Under the pieces are notes generated by a model that was not told the DNA's origin, searched no databases, and saw nothing but the letters and a program-made list of their open reading frames with translations. The position numbers were made by a program, and so were the translations under genes. Positions 40,535-49,583 of a DNA stretch of 64,000 nucleotides are shown here, one piece after another; the first letter of the stretch is position 1, and each line of letters begins with the position of its first letter. The stretch lies in the IMG/VR virus record IMGVR_UViG_3300031576_000014, positions 30,583 to 94,582 of that record; one strand, written 5' to 3'. The stretch comes from a virus.

Positions 40535-43090
40535 CTACGCCGCGAGGGCGAGCGGCACTTCGCTGACGTCCACGTTCGTTCCGACCACCGTCTGGAGCAC
40601 GATCGCCTTGAGCGACGCGAGCGTGCGCACGTTCAGGATGATGCGGAAGATCCCCATCGCGAGCGACTCCTGCGTGTTCGCCGAAAGGTCGATGGAGAAG
40701 CCCGCGATCCGCTGCGCGTCCGGGTTGTTCCTGGGCAAGAGGCCGTTCATGAACCCGCGTATCTCGACGACGATCGCCTTGCGCCGCTTCTCCGTCGAGA
40801 GCTTCTTCCCGAAGGTCTTCAGGCGCCGGGCGAGCGTGTCCTGGATGAAGTCCGCCATGCGTCGGCGGTTGATGTCGACCAGCTCTGGGAAGGAGGCCGG
40901 GTCGACGGAGGTGACGCCCGACTGGAAGAACGCCCCGTCGCCGTCGATGCGCAGCGCGGCGATGCCCGCCTTCTTGAACGAGACGTAGTCCTCCATCTGG
41001 AGGTTCGCGGCGTTCGGGCTCGACTCGAGCGAGACGACCCCCAAAAGGAAATCCGTCTGCTGCCCGGGATCCTCCTCGGGCGCGAGCTGGGAGAGGATGC
41101 TCGCCATGAACCCGTCCGCCCCGACGTCGACCAGCCCGTCCGCGGTGAACGACGTCCCGCCCGCGATGCCCCTCCTGGCGATGACCGGCACGAAAGTCCG
41201 CGCGGCCGGGTAGCAGTAGACCGCCCGCTGGTTGCGGTAGGCGCCGACGCCGGGCTCCGCGATGCCCGACTTGGCGACGGCCTTCGCCGTGCCGAGCGGC
41301 GGCCTGAGGACCGCCATGCGACCGAACATCCCGCGCGCGCTCGCGTCGACCGCGTTCGTCTTCAGGCCCCGGCGCACCGCGTTCGACTGCCTCGCGGAGA
41401 CGACGATGTTCGCCTCCTTCGCGATGCTGTTCATGTCGATCGTCGAGTCGAGGGCGAGCTGGTACTGCGCGTCGATCTGCGCCTCGGTCAGCGCGGCGGT
41501 CGTCGTCTGCGCGTTGACCGCCGCGAAGCTCCCGAGGTCGGGCGCGTTCGGGACGGAGACGAGCGTGCCGGCGAGCGCGGAGATCCCTGTCCCGTCGTCG
41601 AGCGCGTGGCGCACGAAGACCGGGTACGGACCGGTGCCGCTCGCGCCGACGCCGGGGATCGCGAGGGCCGTCACTTCGACGTCCTGGGTCGTGACGAACA
41701 CGTTCGTCGCCGCCGCGTTCTGGACCACCGTCCCTGCCGGGAGGACACCGTCCGACACGCCGCCCGCGTTGACCGTCGTCGGCACCGTCAGCCCGAGCGC
41801 CGTGAGCACCAGCGCGACGCTCGCCCCGAGGATGCGCACCTGGCCGGCGTTCTTCCTGCCAGCGAAGAGGATGACCGTGGCCGACGCGCTCGTGGCCATC
41901 GTGAAGCCGGCCGCCAGGTTGATGCGCGTGATGACCGCCGCCTGCGTCTGATCGCCGGCCGTGAAGACGACGACGAAGTTCGGCTCGTCGTCGACCCCGA
42001 GCGTCAAGGTCTCGCCCCCGACGAAGGTCGTCGGATAGACGCCGACTCCCGAACGCAAGCGCGCGAAGCCGTCGTTCGAGTTCATCAGCCCGACGGCGAA
42101 GCCGAGCCCGGTCGCCGTCGTCGCGGAGCCGACCGAGATGTAGTCGGCCGCCGCGGCGAAGTTCTTCGAGATCCGGAGCCTTCCCTGCGAGTCCTGCTCG
42201 ACCGTCGTCCCCGCGACCGCCGCCTGGACGACGGTCTTGATCTCGAGGAACGTGACCGCGTCGATGTCGCCGACGTTGCCCGTGCCCATCGTCGTTCCGA
42301 CGGTCATGCCGAGGGCCACGAGAACGCCCGCGCTCGCCGCGACCACGCGCACCTGCGCGTTCAGGCCCCGGCGGATCGACGTGAGCGTGATGATGTTTCC
42401 GCCGCCGTCGGACGCGAAGGAGAATCCCGCGTACTGGTTGATCCGCGCGATGACCTGGAGCTTCGTCTGGTCCGCCGCGAGGAACGTGACGACGAAGTTA
42501 GGCGCGCTGTCGTAGCCGAGCGTCAGGGTCTCGCCCCCGACGAAGAGCGTCGGGTAGACGCCCGCGCCGCTGACCCGGACCGCCGCCGTCGCGGAGAACG
42601 TTGCGTTGACCGCCCCGGCTCCGATGTCGAGCGCGAGGATCTGCGCCGGCTCGAGGTTGTAGGCGAAGGCCGCCCCGCCGGTGATCGTCGCCTGCCGCGA
42701 GAACTGCACCTGGCCGACCGACGTGTCGGCGCGCGCGATGATCAGCCGCCGGAACTTCTTCCCGTTGAGCTGCACCCCGAGGCTGCCGTTCCAGGGCTCG
42801 CCGACGAGGGCCCCGTCCGCCTTGCGCACGCGCGCGCTCGGGTTGTTCGCCGCGACGCCGTTGTAGGTGTAGCCGACGAGCCCGAACGTGTTCTGCATGT
42901 CCGTCGCGCCGAAGACCTCCGTCGGATCGTTGTAGGGGCCGTTCTCCGCCTCGCCCACGTAAAGGACGGTCCCCGTGCCGACGCCGACGATCGACGCGGG
43001 CGGGTTGAGGTCGAGGATGTTGACCGACTCGATCTCGAGCAGGACCTCGGTCCCCGGATCGACGAGGAATCGACGGGTGAACATCGACAT
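40535..43090 (-). CDS. Tail sheath protein with duplicated inserted domain
   Basis: An 851-residue contractile sheath subunit. The C-terminal third (FVPVIARRGIAGGTSF... INRRRMADFIQDTLARRLKTFGKK) is the conserved sheath core. The middle holds two related copies (about 177-265 and 350-435), each beginning GVYPTxFVGGETLTLG and continuing PNFVVxF...DQT...RIN. These probably form domains projecting from the sheath surface. ATG at 43088-43090; a second Met follows at position 3. Confidence 0.85.
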   Translation of the reverse strand: MSMFTRRFLVDPGTEVLLEIESVNILDLNPPASIVGVGTGTVLYVGEAENGPYNDPTEVFGATDMQNTFGLVGYTYNGVAANNPSARVRKADGALVGEPWNGSLGVQLNGKKFRRLIIARADTSVGQVQFSRQATITGGAAFAYNLEPAQILALDIGAGAVNATFSATAAVRVSGAGVYPTLFVGGETLTLGYDSAPNFVVTFLAADQTKLQVIARINQYAGFSFASDGGGNIITLTSIRRGLNAQVRVVAASAGVLVALGMTVGTTMGTGNVGDIDAVTFLEIKTVVQAAVAGTTVEQDSQGRLRISKNFAAAADYISVGSATTATGLGFAVGLMNSNDGFARLRSGVGVYPTTFVGGETLTLGVDDEPNFVVVFTAGDQTQAAVITRINLAAGFTMATSASATVILFAGRKNAGQVRILGASVALVLTALGLTVPTTVNAGGVSDGVLPAGTVVQNAAATNVFVTTQDVEVTALAIPGVGASGTGPYPVFVRHALDDGTGISALAGTLVSVPNAPDLGSFAAVNAQTTTAALTEAQIDAQYQLALDSTIDMNSIAKEANIVVSARQSNAVRRGLKTNAVDASARGMFGRMAVLRPPLGTAKAVAKSGIAEPGVGAYRNQRAVYCYPAARTFVPVIARRGIAGGTSFTADGLVDVGADGFMASILSQLAPEEDPGQQTDFLLGVVSLESSPNAANLQMEDYVSFKKAGIAALRIDGDGAFFQSGVTSVDPASFPELVDINRRRMADFIQDTLARRLKTFGKKLSTEKRRKAIVVEIRGFMNGLLPRNNPDAQRIAGFSIDLSANTQESLAMGIFRIILNVRTLASLKAIVLQTVVGTNVDVSEVPLALAA

Positions 43091-43142
43091 GGCTGGCGGA
43101 CTCCCTCTCTCGCCCGGATGCTCTCACGCGCGCCCGCGCTTG

Positions 43143-43973
43143 TCACTGGTCCTGGACGTCCCCGAACGGGTCGCAGGGGAGCAGCGGCACGGCAAGGTCC
43201 GGGCGCTTCGGCACCGCCGGCGCGTCGCGGTCCGGAAAGACGATCGCGACGTTCGAGTCTTCGTCGACGTTGACGTTCGTCTTGAAACGCACGTCGAGCA
43301 GCGAGTAGTTGATGAGCGAGACGACGTTGAACCGCATCTGGACGACCACCCGCGCGGTGCGCCTGTTGCGCGCGGCGTTGTCGTCGTCTGCGAGCAGCCG
43401 CTTGACCGCCGTGAAGCAGACGAGTTCGTTGTAGTACTCCGGCATCGTGAAGCGGACGCCGTACATCAGCTCCGTCGGCACGAGCGCCGTCTCGACGCCG
43501 GCGAGGACGGCCCTCCGCTCCGCGCGCGAAGACGCCCAGACCTCGACGGCGAACTCCTCGACGAACTCGTACTGCCACTGGATCACGGTCCCCGGCGCGT
43601 AGACGTCCCGCGTGGCCTCCTCGACGTAGGCGGTCAGGCCGATCGAGTCGTACTCCGCCTCGTCCGTCGAGAGGAAGACGAGCGCAGGGAAGGCGACCTT
43701 GTCCGGGTTGTCCGGGAACTCGATGAAGATGTTCTTCTCCGGGATCTGGAAGCGGACCGGGGACCCGACCTTCCCCGTGTCCGGATCGCGCTCGCCCCTG
43801 CGCGCGAAGACCAGCTCGGAGAAGTACCGGCGAAGGATGCGCAAGGCCGGCGTCCTGCCGTCCTCCCCGACCGGGGGCGGGTTGGCCCTGGCCGGAAATG
43901 TCTCGCCGAAGGGCGAGCCGAAGATGAGCTTGCGCAGGAAGGCCGACAGCTTGGGGACGAGCTTCTCCGTCAC
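43143..43973 (-). CDS. Probable tail completion/terminator protein
   Basis: A 276-residue protein upstream of the sheath gene. Beta strands and an ordered helix (AERRAVLAGVETALVPTELMYGVRF) resemble tail-terminator proteins, and the position between the gp10-like gene and the sheath fits. GTG at 43971-43973 overlaps the gp10-like stop as GTGA. Confidence 0.5.
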   Translation of the reverse strand: MTEKLVPKLSAFLRKLIFGSPFGETFPARANPPPVGEDGRTPALRILRRYFSELVFARRGERDPDTGKVGSPVRFQIPEKNIFIEFPDNPDKVAFPALVFLSTDEAEYDSIGLTAYVEEATRDVYAPGTVIQWQYEFVEEFAVEVWASSRAERRAVLAGVETALVPTELMYGVRFTMPEYYNELVCFTAVKRLLADDDNAARNRRTARVVVQMRFNVVSLINYSLLDVRFKTNVNVDEDSNVAIVFPDRDAPAVPKRPDLAVPLLPCDPFGDVQDQ

Positions 43974-44467
43974 AGGAACGCCCTCCTAAGCTCGAGGGCG
44001 AACTCCTGCTCGAGGAACCGCGGAAGCTTCGCGAGACCCTTCTCCAGGATCCGGAGACCGCGGGGGGCCCAGATTCCTTTTCGTCGCATCGACTGGGCGA
44101 TCGCCCACGCGACGCCTCGGGCGTCCTCGCGCTTCGAGACGAGCCCCTTTCTCTTCACCCATCCGGCGAGCGCGTCGATCATCGCCTTGCCAACCTTCAC
44201 GTTCTTCCCGCGCACGCCCTTCTCGACGAAGAGCGCATGGGGCGCCGTGTTCTGGATGAGCGCCCCGTCCTGGATCCTCCGCGCGCGGAACCCCGCCCGG
44301 TAGATGCCCCGGTCGACCGGCCGCGGCTGCGCCGCCGGGATCAACACCGAGACGATGTGGGAGACGACGCGCAGGCTCGCGGAGAGCACGGCCTTGCGCG
44401 ACGCCGTCCTCGTCGCCTTCTTCAGCGTTTCGCGAAGCTCGCGCACGTTCTTGTACTTCTTGGCCAT
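43970..44467 (-). CDS. HK97 gp10-like head-tail protein
   Basis: A 165-residue basic protein. TAPHALFVEKGVRGKNVKVG matches the conserved segment of the HK97 gp10 family of head-tail joining proteins, with a helical N-terminus (NVRELRETLKKATRTASRKAVL). ATG at 44465-44467 overlaps the preceding stop as TGATG. Confidence 0.65.
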   Translation of the reverse strand: MAKKYKNVRELRETLKKATRTASRKAVLSASLRVVSHIVSVLIPAAQPRPVDRGIYRAGFRARRIQDGALIQNTAPHALFVEKGVRGKNVKVGKAMIDALAGWVKRKGLVSKREDARGVAWAIAQSMRRKGIWAPRGLRILEKGLAKLPRFLEQEFALELRRAFL

Positions 44468-45165
44468 CAGTCCTCCGACGCCTCGTGCTCGCTCCGCGTC
44501 TCCCCGCTCCTTCTCCGGTCCTCGCTCACGCGCTCGAGCACGATCGTCCAGTCGAACTTGTCGCCCCTCCGGGTCGGCGTCGAGAAGGGCCGGAACTTCT
44601 TCCGCTCCGACCCCGACCGGTCCTCGACGATCTCGTAGAAGAAGTCGACGTTCCGCGGCGGCCCCGAAGGGTCGAGCCGGGGGAACGCCTTGCCGACGAC
44701 GTCGCCCGGCCGGAGCTGGAGGGCCCCGGGAGCGCTCTGCAAACGCCCCGCGCGCGGGAGCCCGCACGAGTCGAGGTACGAGGCGCTCGGGACGGCGTTG
44801 CCCAAGAGGTTGTCCTCCGTCAGGGACGTCGTTACCGCCTCCAAGCGCACGGACCCGACGGGGAGGATCCCGGCCGCGAACGGCGAGAGCGAGAGCGTTG
44901 TCAGGTCGACGACCTTCGGCCGCGGAACGATCCGGACGCTCGCGAGCTGCGTCTCCTTCTGCCCCTCGCCGCGCTCCTCGCCGTCCCAGCGCGTCCAGAC
45001 GAGGAAGACCTCGTAGGGCCGCAGGCCGAAGCGGACGAGCGTCCTTTGCCGGATCCTGTCGAGCCGCGGCGAGAGGCGCTCGACCAGGTTGCGCGCGCGC
45101 GGGACCGTCGGGACCGGCTCCTGGGCCGCAAGGCACGCCGCGCAGGTGCCGCACCCGCAGGCCAC
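44467..45165 (-). CDS. Hypothetical connector-region protein with Cys-rich N-terminus
   Basis: A 232-residue protein starting MACGCGTCAAC, four Cys in eleven residues, which may bind a metal. The rest is mixed with a polar C-terminus. GTG at 45163-45165 has GGGAGG upstream. It lies among head-tail connector genes, so a neck role is plausible, but no family was recognised. Confidence 0.5.
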   Translation of the reverse strand: MACGCGTCAACLAAQEPVPTVPRARNLVERLSPRLDRIRQRTLVRFGLRPYEVFLVWTRWDGEERGEGQKETQLASVRIVPRPKVVDLTTLSLSPFAAGILPVGSVRLEAVTTSLTEDNLLGNAVPSASYLDSCGLPRAGRLQSAPGALQLRPGDVVGKAFPRLDPSGPPRNVDFFYEIVEDRSGSERKKFRPFSTPTRRGDKFDWTIVLERVSEDRRRSGETRSEHEASED

Positions 45166-45169
45166 GGCG

Positions 45170-45478
45170 CTACCCTCCCGGCTTCTGCCAGCGGAGCTTC
45201 GGCTTGTCGAACGAATAGCCGGAACGCTTGAGCGCCTCCCGCTGCCCGACGAGCGACTCGATGTACTGGAGGAGCCCCGGCGCGATCTGCCCGCCCGCGC
45301 GCACGACGTCGCACGCCTTCGCGACCTCCGCCGAGTCCGTGAGGTTGCTCACCATGATGCAGGCGAACTCGGCGACGTTCAGCGCGTCCTCGACAACGGC
45401 GTTGACCTTCGCGTTCGTCGCCGGCGAGCAGTCGAGGGCGAGCACGGCCAGGAGCATGGTTGCGCGGACAAGCTTCAT
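45170..45478 (-). CDS. Secreted or membrane-anchored small protein, possible lipoprotein
   Basis: A 102-residue protein with a signal-like N-terminus (MKLVRATMLLAVLALDC). The Cys at 17 could be a lipidation site, but Asp at -1 is atypical, so lipoprotein status is doubtful. The mature part (VVEDALNVAEFACIMVSNL) looks helical with two more Cys. It is odd among connector genes and may act in superinfection exclusion or lysis. Confidence 0.5.
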   Translation of the reverse strand: MKLVRATMLLAVLALDCSPATNAKVNAVVEDALNVAEFACIMVSNLTDSAEVAKACDVVRAGGQIAPGLLQYIESLVGQREALKRSGYSFDKPKLRWQKPGG

Positions 45479-45488
45479 CTTGATTCTC

Positions 45489-45905
45489 CTAGTGTTGCAC
45501 GGGCACGTTGATGTTGCCTCCACTCGAAAGCCAACTTCTCTGGTCGAACGGGTTCGGCGGGATCCCGAGCAGGTTGGCGAGCCCCTGCTGGGGGATCTTG
45601 TAGTAGCGCGCAAGCTCCGGGAGCCTCTTGCGGTTGATCTTCGCCTCCCCGACCTCGTCGACGTCCGCGAGGTCGAGCCCGCAGAGCACGAAGTTCTCGA
45701 TCTCGTCGAGCCGGGCGAGCATCTCGCGGAACTTGTCGACCGCGTTCGGCGTGTTGAGCACGCGGTTGAACGCCCCCTCCGCCATGAACGTGGTCTGCAT
45801 GGCCGCCGGGACCCCGAGCACGAACGTGGCGACGCTCTCGACGTTCGGGTAGCCGAGGTGGTGCCTCGCCCTGACCTTCTCGTCGTCGCTGATGAACGCC
45901 GCCAC
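45489..45905 (-). CDS. Head-tail connector-type protein
   Basis: A 138-residue mainly helical protein (ISDDEKVRARHHLGYPNV at the N-terminus, DKFREMLARLDEIENFVL in the middle). Size, helices and place between the capsid and gp10-like genes fit gp6/gp15-type adaptor proteins. Its C-terminus (SSGGNINVPVQH) is probably flexible. Confidence 0.55.
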   Translation of the reverse strand: MAAFISDDEKVRARHHLGYPNVESVATFVLGVPAAMQTTFMAEGAFNRVLNTPNAVDKFREMLARLDEIENFVLCGLDLADVDEVGEAKINRKRLPELARYYKIPQQGLANLLGIPPNPFDQRSWLSSGGNINVPVQH

Positions 45906-45916
45906 CTAGAGCCTCC

Positions 45917-46336
45917 TCAGCCCGCAGCTAGGGCGGGCTCCTCGTCCTTGATCTCGCGCAGCCGCACGCCCTGCGAGACGAGCAGCCGGACGTCGTACTC
46001 GTGCTCGCTGAAGATCTTGCCCTCGCGGATCGGGACGGTCAGCCCGTTGTAGAGCACGTTGCGCGTCGCGAGCACCTCGTAGCGTCTCGGCCGCGGTGCT
46101 TTGGGCTTGCTCGGATCCTCCGGCACGACGGACGTGCCGACCGGGATCCCCGGCTGGTGAAAGCCTACCCCCTCGTGGACGATGCCCTCCGCCCCCCCGG
46201 GGATGTGCGGGGCGGGCATGCGGGCCGCCGGTGCCGTCTGCGAGCGGGACTCGTCCAGGCTGCCGGCCATCGTGTGCGGCGTGACCGTCACGCCCGGCGG
46301 GACGAAGGTTGGGACTGGGTTTGCTTTTCGGACCAT
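45917..46336 (-). CDS. Hypothetical capsid-proximal protein
   Basis: A 139-residue protein directly after the capsid gene. The first 85 residues are Pro/Ala/Ser-rich (MVRKANPVPTFVPPGVTVTP) and probably disordered. The last 50 form an ordered unit (RYEVLATRNVLYNGLTVPIREGKIF). ATG at 46334-46336 has AGGAGG upstream. Palindrome copy 5 lies 72 bases upstream. Confidence 0.55.
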   Translation of the reverse strand: MVRKANPVPTFVPPGVTVTPHTMAGSLDESRSQTAPAARMPAPHIPGGAEGIVHEGVGFHQPGIPVGTSVVPEDPSKPKAPRPRRYEVLATRNVLYNGLTVPIREGKIFSEHEYDVRLLVSQGVRLREIKDEEPALAAG

Positions 46337-46407
46337 GGAAGACGCCTCCTGTGCAGTCCGTTCGAACGTAGCGCCAGGGAGAAGCGCGCACAAGGCACGG
46401 AGCCGCC

Positions 46408-46427
46408 ACGTAAACCGCGGTTTACGT
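46408..46427. repeat. 20-bp perfect palindrome, copy 5
   Basis: Identical copy, flanked symmetrically by GCC/GGC, in the 131-base gap between the major capsid gene and the gene at 45917-46336. Confidence 0.95.
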
Positions 46428-46467
46428 GGCGGACCTCACCAACCACATCCGACGAGGACGTCCTGGA

Positions 46468-47883
46468 TCACAGGGCATGTTCGAGCACGATGGCGCGTTT
46501 GAACCGCTCGATGCCCGAAGGAGCCGTCACGTCGCTCGGGACGGGAAACGAGGTCGAGGACGACCAGGTGCAGGCGATCTTCTGCTGGAGCCTGTCGAGC
46601 GGCGCGCGGAGGATCATGCGGATGCGCTCCGTCAAGATCGAGATGCCGTTGTTCACGATGGTGAACTCGCCGATCTTGCCGGTCGTGCCCGCCTCCGTGA
46701 CGTACTGCTTCTCGTCGAGATAACGTTCGTAAAGCGCGCCCTTGCCCGTGATGATCACGCGGCCGATCTGGATGCCGTTGCCGTTCTGGACCTCGGCCCC
46801 AAGCTCCGTCGCGTAGAGCCCCGTCGCCCCCGCGGGCGCGCCGACGGCCGCCGCGGTCGTGACGAGCGAGCCGACGTTGACCAGCTCCGGGCTCTCGTTG
46901 TTCATGAAGAACATCACGCCCGAGAGCGTGCCGATGAAGCCCGCCTTGTAGATGACGTGCTCCGGCAGCGACTGGTTCAACCGCTGGAAGACGGGGTCCG
47001 CGAAGACCTGCGCGTTCGAGAGCGGCGAAATGTGCGCGTGGTAGAAGCCGTCCTCGTGCGGCTGCACGCTCGCGCGCCGGAGAAAGGCGCAGGCGTTGAT
47101 CGCCTGCTGGAGCACGAACGTGTCGCCGGCGCCGACCGCGTCGATCGAGTCGCCGCCAGCCGCGCGCACGACGCGCGGCGCGAAGATGCTCCGGACCGCG
47201 GCGCGGACCGCGAAGATCGCGCCGACCGCCGCGGAGAGGGTCAGAACGCCCGGGCCGTCCGGGTCCGCCGGGTCGTCCGGGATGGTGCCGACGACGGACG
47301 CCGTGACGGTCGCCGCGCCGGTGCCGATGCGGATCGTCAGGGGGGACGACGGGGAGACCGGGAGCGGCTTGACGTTGACGCCCGGGTTGACCACGTCGCG
47401 AAACCCGTTGAGGGCCGTCACGCGGACGGTCGTGTCGGCCGCCGCGATGGCCGCGTTGGCCACCGTCTGGCCGGATAGGTACGCCTTGAAGAGCGCGTTC
47501 CTGGCGATGCGGTTGATCGACTGCCCGGCCTGGAGCCCGAGCTGCTTGATGTCGCGCAGGAAGAGGCTCGCGTTCGCCGTCACCGACGTCGGCATGTCGA
47601 CGTCGATCGAGCCGGAGAACTGGAACAGCTCCGCGCTCCACTGCTCGAAGGGGATGGCCTGGGGCAGCGGGTCCGTGCCCGGCGCCTGCGGCCTGACGAC
47701 CGGCGGGAGCAGACCCGCGCGCGTCATCGTGATGTCGTTGCCCGTGTTCGCGGGCCACTCCTCCGCGATCGCCTCCGCCCTGAACGCCAGGTTCGGGTAA
47801 AGGCCGTCGTAGAACTCGCGCGAGATCAGCCCCCGCTGCTGAAGCTCGAGCACTGCGGGCGGGACGCCCAAGATGAGAGACAT
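46468..47883 (-). CDS. Major capsid protein
   Basis: A 471-residue protein with a strong AGGAGG before the ATG at 47881-47883 and the scaffold gene upstream. Segments such as GLYPNLAFRAEAIAEEWPANTGNDITMTRAGLL, the spine-like FLRDIKQLGLQAGQSINRIARNALF and the C-terminal EFTIVNNGISILTERIRMILRAP fit an HK97-fold capsid like those annotated as N4 gp56-type. No protease is encoded beside it. Confidence 0.8.
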   Translation of the reverse strand: MSLILGVPPAVLELQQRGLISREFYDGLYPNLAFRAEAIAEEWPANTGNDITMTRAGLLPPVVRPQAPGTDPLPQAIPFEQWSAELFQFSGSIDVDMPTSVTANASLFLRDIKQLGLQAGQSINRIARNALFKAYLSGQTVANAAIAAADTTVRVTALNGFRDVVNPGVNVKPLPVSPSSPLTIRIGTGAATVTASVVGTIPDDPADPDGPGVLTLSAAVGAIFAVRAAVRSIFAPRVVRAAGGDSIDAVGAGDTFVLQQAINACAFLRRASVQPHEDGFYHAHISPLSNAQVFADPVFQRLNQSLPEHVIYKAGFIGTLSGVMFFMNNESPELVNVGSLVTTAAAVGAPAGATGLYATELGAEVQNGNGIQIGRVIITGKGALYERYLDEKQYVTEAGTTGKIGEFTIVNNGISILTERIRMILRAPLDRLQQKIACTWSSSTSFPVPSDVTAPSGIERFKRAIVLEHAL

Positions 47884-48113
47884 TCGATCCTCCTACGAAA
47901 ACAGATCCGCACCGACCCCTCTCGCGTGGGGGCTTCCGCGGTCCCTGGCTTCGCAGCTCGTCTCTCTCCCGTTCCACCCTGATTGACCGCCGGGCGTGCC
48001 CGCGTAGTTGGGGATCGATCTGCCGCTTACGCTTCGACCTGTTGCGATCCAGATGATGACCCGCCCGGGCGTCGACCGTCAAGGGGGATGGCGGCAAGGG
48101 ATCCACACCTGGC
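47884..48113. other. Non-coding gap upstream of the capsid gene
   Basis: No convincing gene on either strand. It contains the capsid ribosome binding site at its left edge and ordinary GC-rich sequence; a capsid promoter could be here but no elements are clear. Confidence 0.4.
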
Positions 48114-48152
48114 ATGAAGTACTTCCTCGACATCGAGTTCCACGAGACATAG
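48114..48152 (+). pseudogene. Fragment resembling the start of a phage 3'-5' exoribonuclease
   Basis: ATG at 48114 encodes MKYFLDIEFHET and then TAG. I recall this dodecamer pattern (MKYFLDxEFxE) as the N-terminus of RNase T-like phage exonucleases, with the first catalytic Asp/Glu pair. Nothing after the stop continues it in any frame. It may be a decayed remnant or chance. Confidence 0.3.
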
Positions 48153-48154
48153 CC

Positions 48155-48523
48155 GTGAGGGTTAACGTCTACTGTGAAGAGCTTTCCGACCGCGTCGAGA
48201 TCATCTCGAAGGAGATCGATGGATAAACTTTCACCGGGCTTCGTATCCACCTCGAACTGCCGGTGACGGTTCGCGTGTGCCGGCATTGCGAAATGATCGA
48301 CACGCCAGGCGCTACGTCTCGGTATTGCCCCGGTCACGGTTCACACGATGACATGCATGATTTCCAACCGCGCAATATCAGCGGCCCCTTCATGCATCAC
48401 CCTGGAGACGACGATTCGAGCGCGGTGACCTTCTGGGGGAAGAGGGACTTGCGCGAGGTGCTAAAGAAGGCGCAGGCCCGAAGTGGCAGGAGTGGAGAAG
48501 CCAAGCCGCCCGCGCCAAGGTGA
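48155..48523 (+). pseudogene. Plus-strand accessory gene broken by an in-frame TAA
   Basis: A single frame runs from GTG 48155 to the stop at 48521-48523 except for TAA at 48224-48226. The first part reads VRVNVYCEELSDRVEIISKEIDG; after the TAA, TFTGLRIHLELPVTVRVCRHC continues and the gene ends with GPFMHHPGDDDSSAVTFWGKRDLREVL. A Lys codon AAA at the stop would restore a well-formed protein, and I recall both halves together in a small phage protein family. A Cys/His pattern (CRHC...CPGH) suggests zinc. A second GTG at 48263 could start a 86-residue fragment. Confidence 0.55.
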
Positions 48524-48601
48524 AGTCGTGAGGTGCGCGGAGCCTCGTCGAGCTGCGCGCAGGCAGCCCGGCCCTCTTTCGTTGGTGAGCCGCTCCTGCG
48601 T

Positions 48602-49546
48602 CTAGGTGCGGATCCCGTTCTGCGCTTTCCAAGCCCGGTACTCCGGGTCGGTCATCGAGTTCGCTTTGCCCGGCTCCGGCGTCTTGCCGGCGAGGTTCGT
48701 CGTCTGCTGACTCCCGGCAGGCGGCCGGGTGTTGTTTGGATCGGGGCCCGTCGTCAGCGAGACCGCCGGCGGGGGCGCTGGAACAGACTGCACGACCACG
48801 GGCTGCCCGTTGTCCGCTGGAGCCGGCGGCGCGAAGGTGCGCGCGAACTTCGGGAAGCGCGAGACGGTGTCCTTCGACCACTTCTCGACGACCGCGTCCC
48901 TGTTCTGAAGCTCCTCGTCCGTGCAGTTGAGCAGGTGGTTCGCGAGCGAGACGCGGTGGATCGCCAGGTACTCCGGGTCGAAGTGCTTCCTGAGGACCTT
49001 GTCGATCGCGCGGCCCTCCGAGTTGAGCGCGATCGTCGTCTGAAGCTCGTCGTACTTCGTCTTCCACTCCACGCCCTCGCGGTCCTTCGTCCCGAGCTGC
49101 TCCTTGAGCCGGTCGATCTCGGTCATCTGGGCGAGCCTGGTCGCCTCCTCCTTCTTCTCGAAGTCGGCGAGCTTCTGGAGCTTGCCCCCGATCTCTTCGA
49201 AGGAGTCCGTGCCGAAGCGCTCGCGAAGCTCCTTCGCCGTGTGGCGCCCGAGGCGCTTCTTCAGGCTGTCCTTGCTCAGCTCGATCAGGTCCGTGTCGTT
49301 CGGGATGTCGTCGTCGTCGCCGATCAACTTGCGCGTCGGCACGCGCTCGGCAGGCACGGCGGGAGCCGCCTGCGCGTCCGGCGCCGGCGCGGCCGGGGAT
49401 GCCGGGGACGCCGGGGACGCAGGCGCTGGTGCCGCTGCGGGCGCAGCGGGGGGCGGTTTCGCCTCCGCCGCTGCCGGGGAAGCCGCTGGCGAGGGGGTTG
49501 CCGCAGCTGGTGCTGCGGGTGGGTTGGGTTGCGCCTCGATGCCCAT
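48602..49546 (-). CDS. Scaffold-like capsid assembly protein
   Basis: A 314-residue protein upstream of the capsid gene. The first 68 residues are almost only Ala and Pro. A charged coiled-coil middle (KDSLKKRLGRHTAKELRERFG to about residue 175) follows, then a helical part with LAIHRVSLANHLLNC and a Pro-rich C-terminus. This low-complexity, helical make-up and gene position match phage scaffolds. Confidence 0.65.
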   Translation of the reverse strand: MGIEAQPNPPAAPAAATPSPAASPAAAEAKPPPAAPAAAPAPASPASPASPAAPAPDAQAAPAVPAERVPTRKLIGDDDDIPNDTDLIELSKDSLKKRLGRHTAKELRERFGTDSFEEIGGKLQKLADFEKKEEATRLAQMTEIDRLKEQLGTKDREGVEWKTKYDELQTTIALNSEGRAIDKVLRKHFDPEYLAIHRVSLANHLLNCTDEELQNRDAVVEKWSKDTVSRFPKFARTFAPPAPADNGQPVVVQSVPAPPPAVSLTTGPDPNNTRPPAGSQQTTNLAGKTPEPGKANSMTDPEYRAWKAQNGIRT

Positions 49547-49583
49547 GAACGTTTCTCCTGCGCGCGCGGAAAGCGCGCCTTCG

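Noticed and set aside
47884-48113. A plus-strand frame from 48008 running into the broken gene
   Set aside because: The segment before 48155 has no conserved look; the plausible start is GTG 48155.
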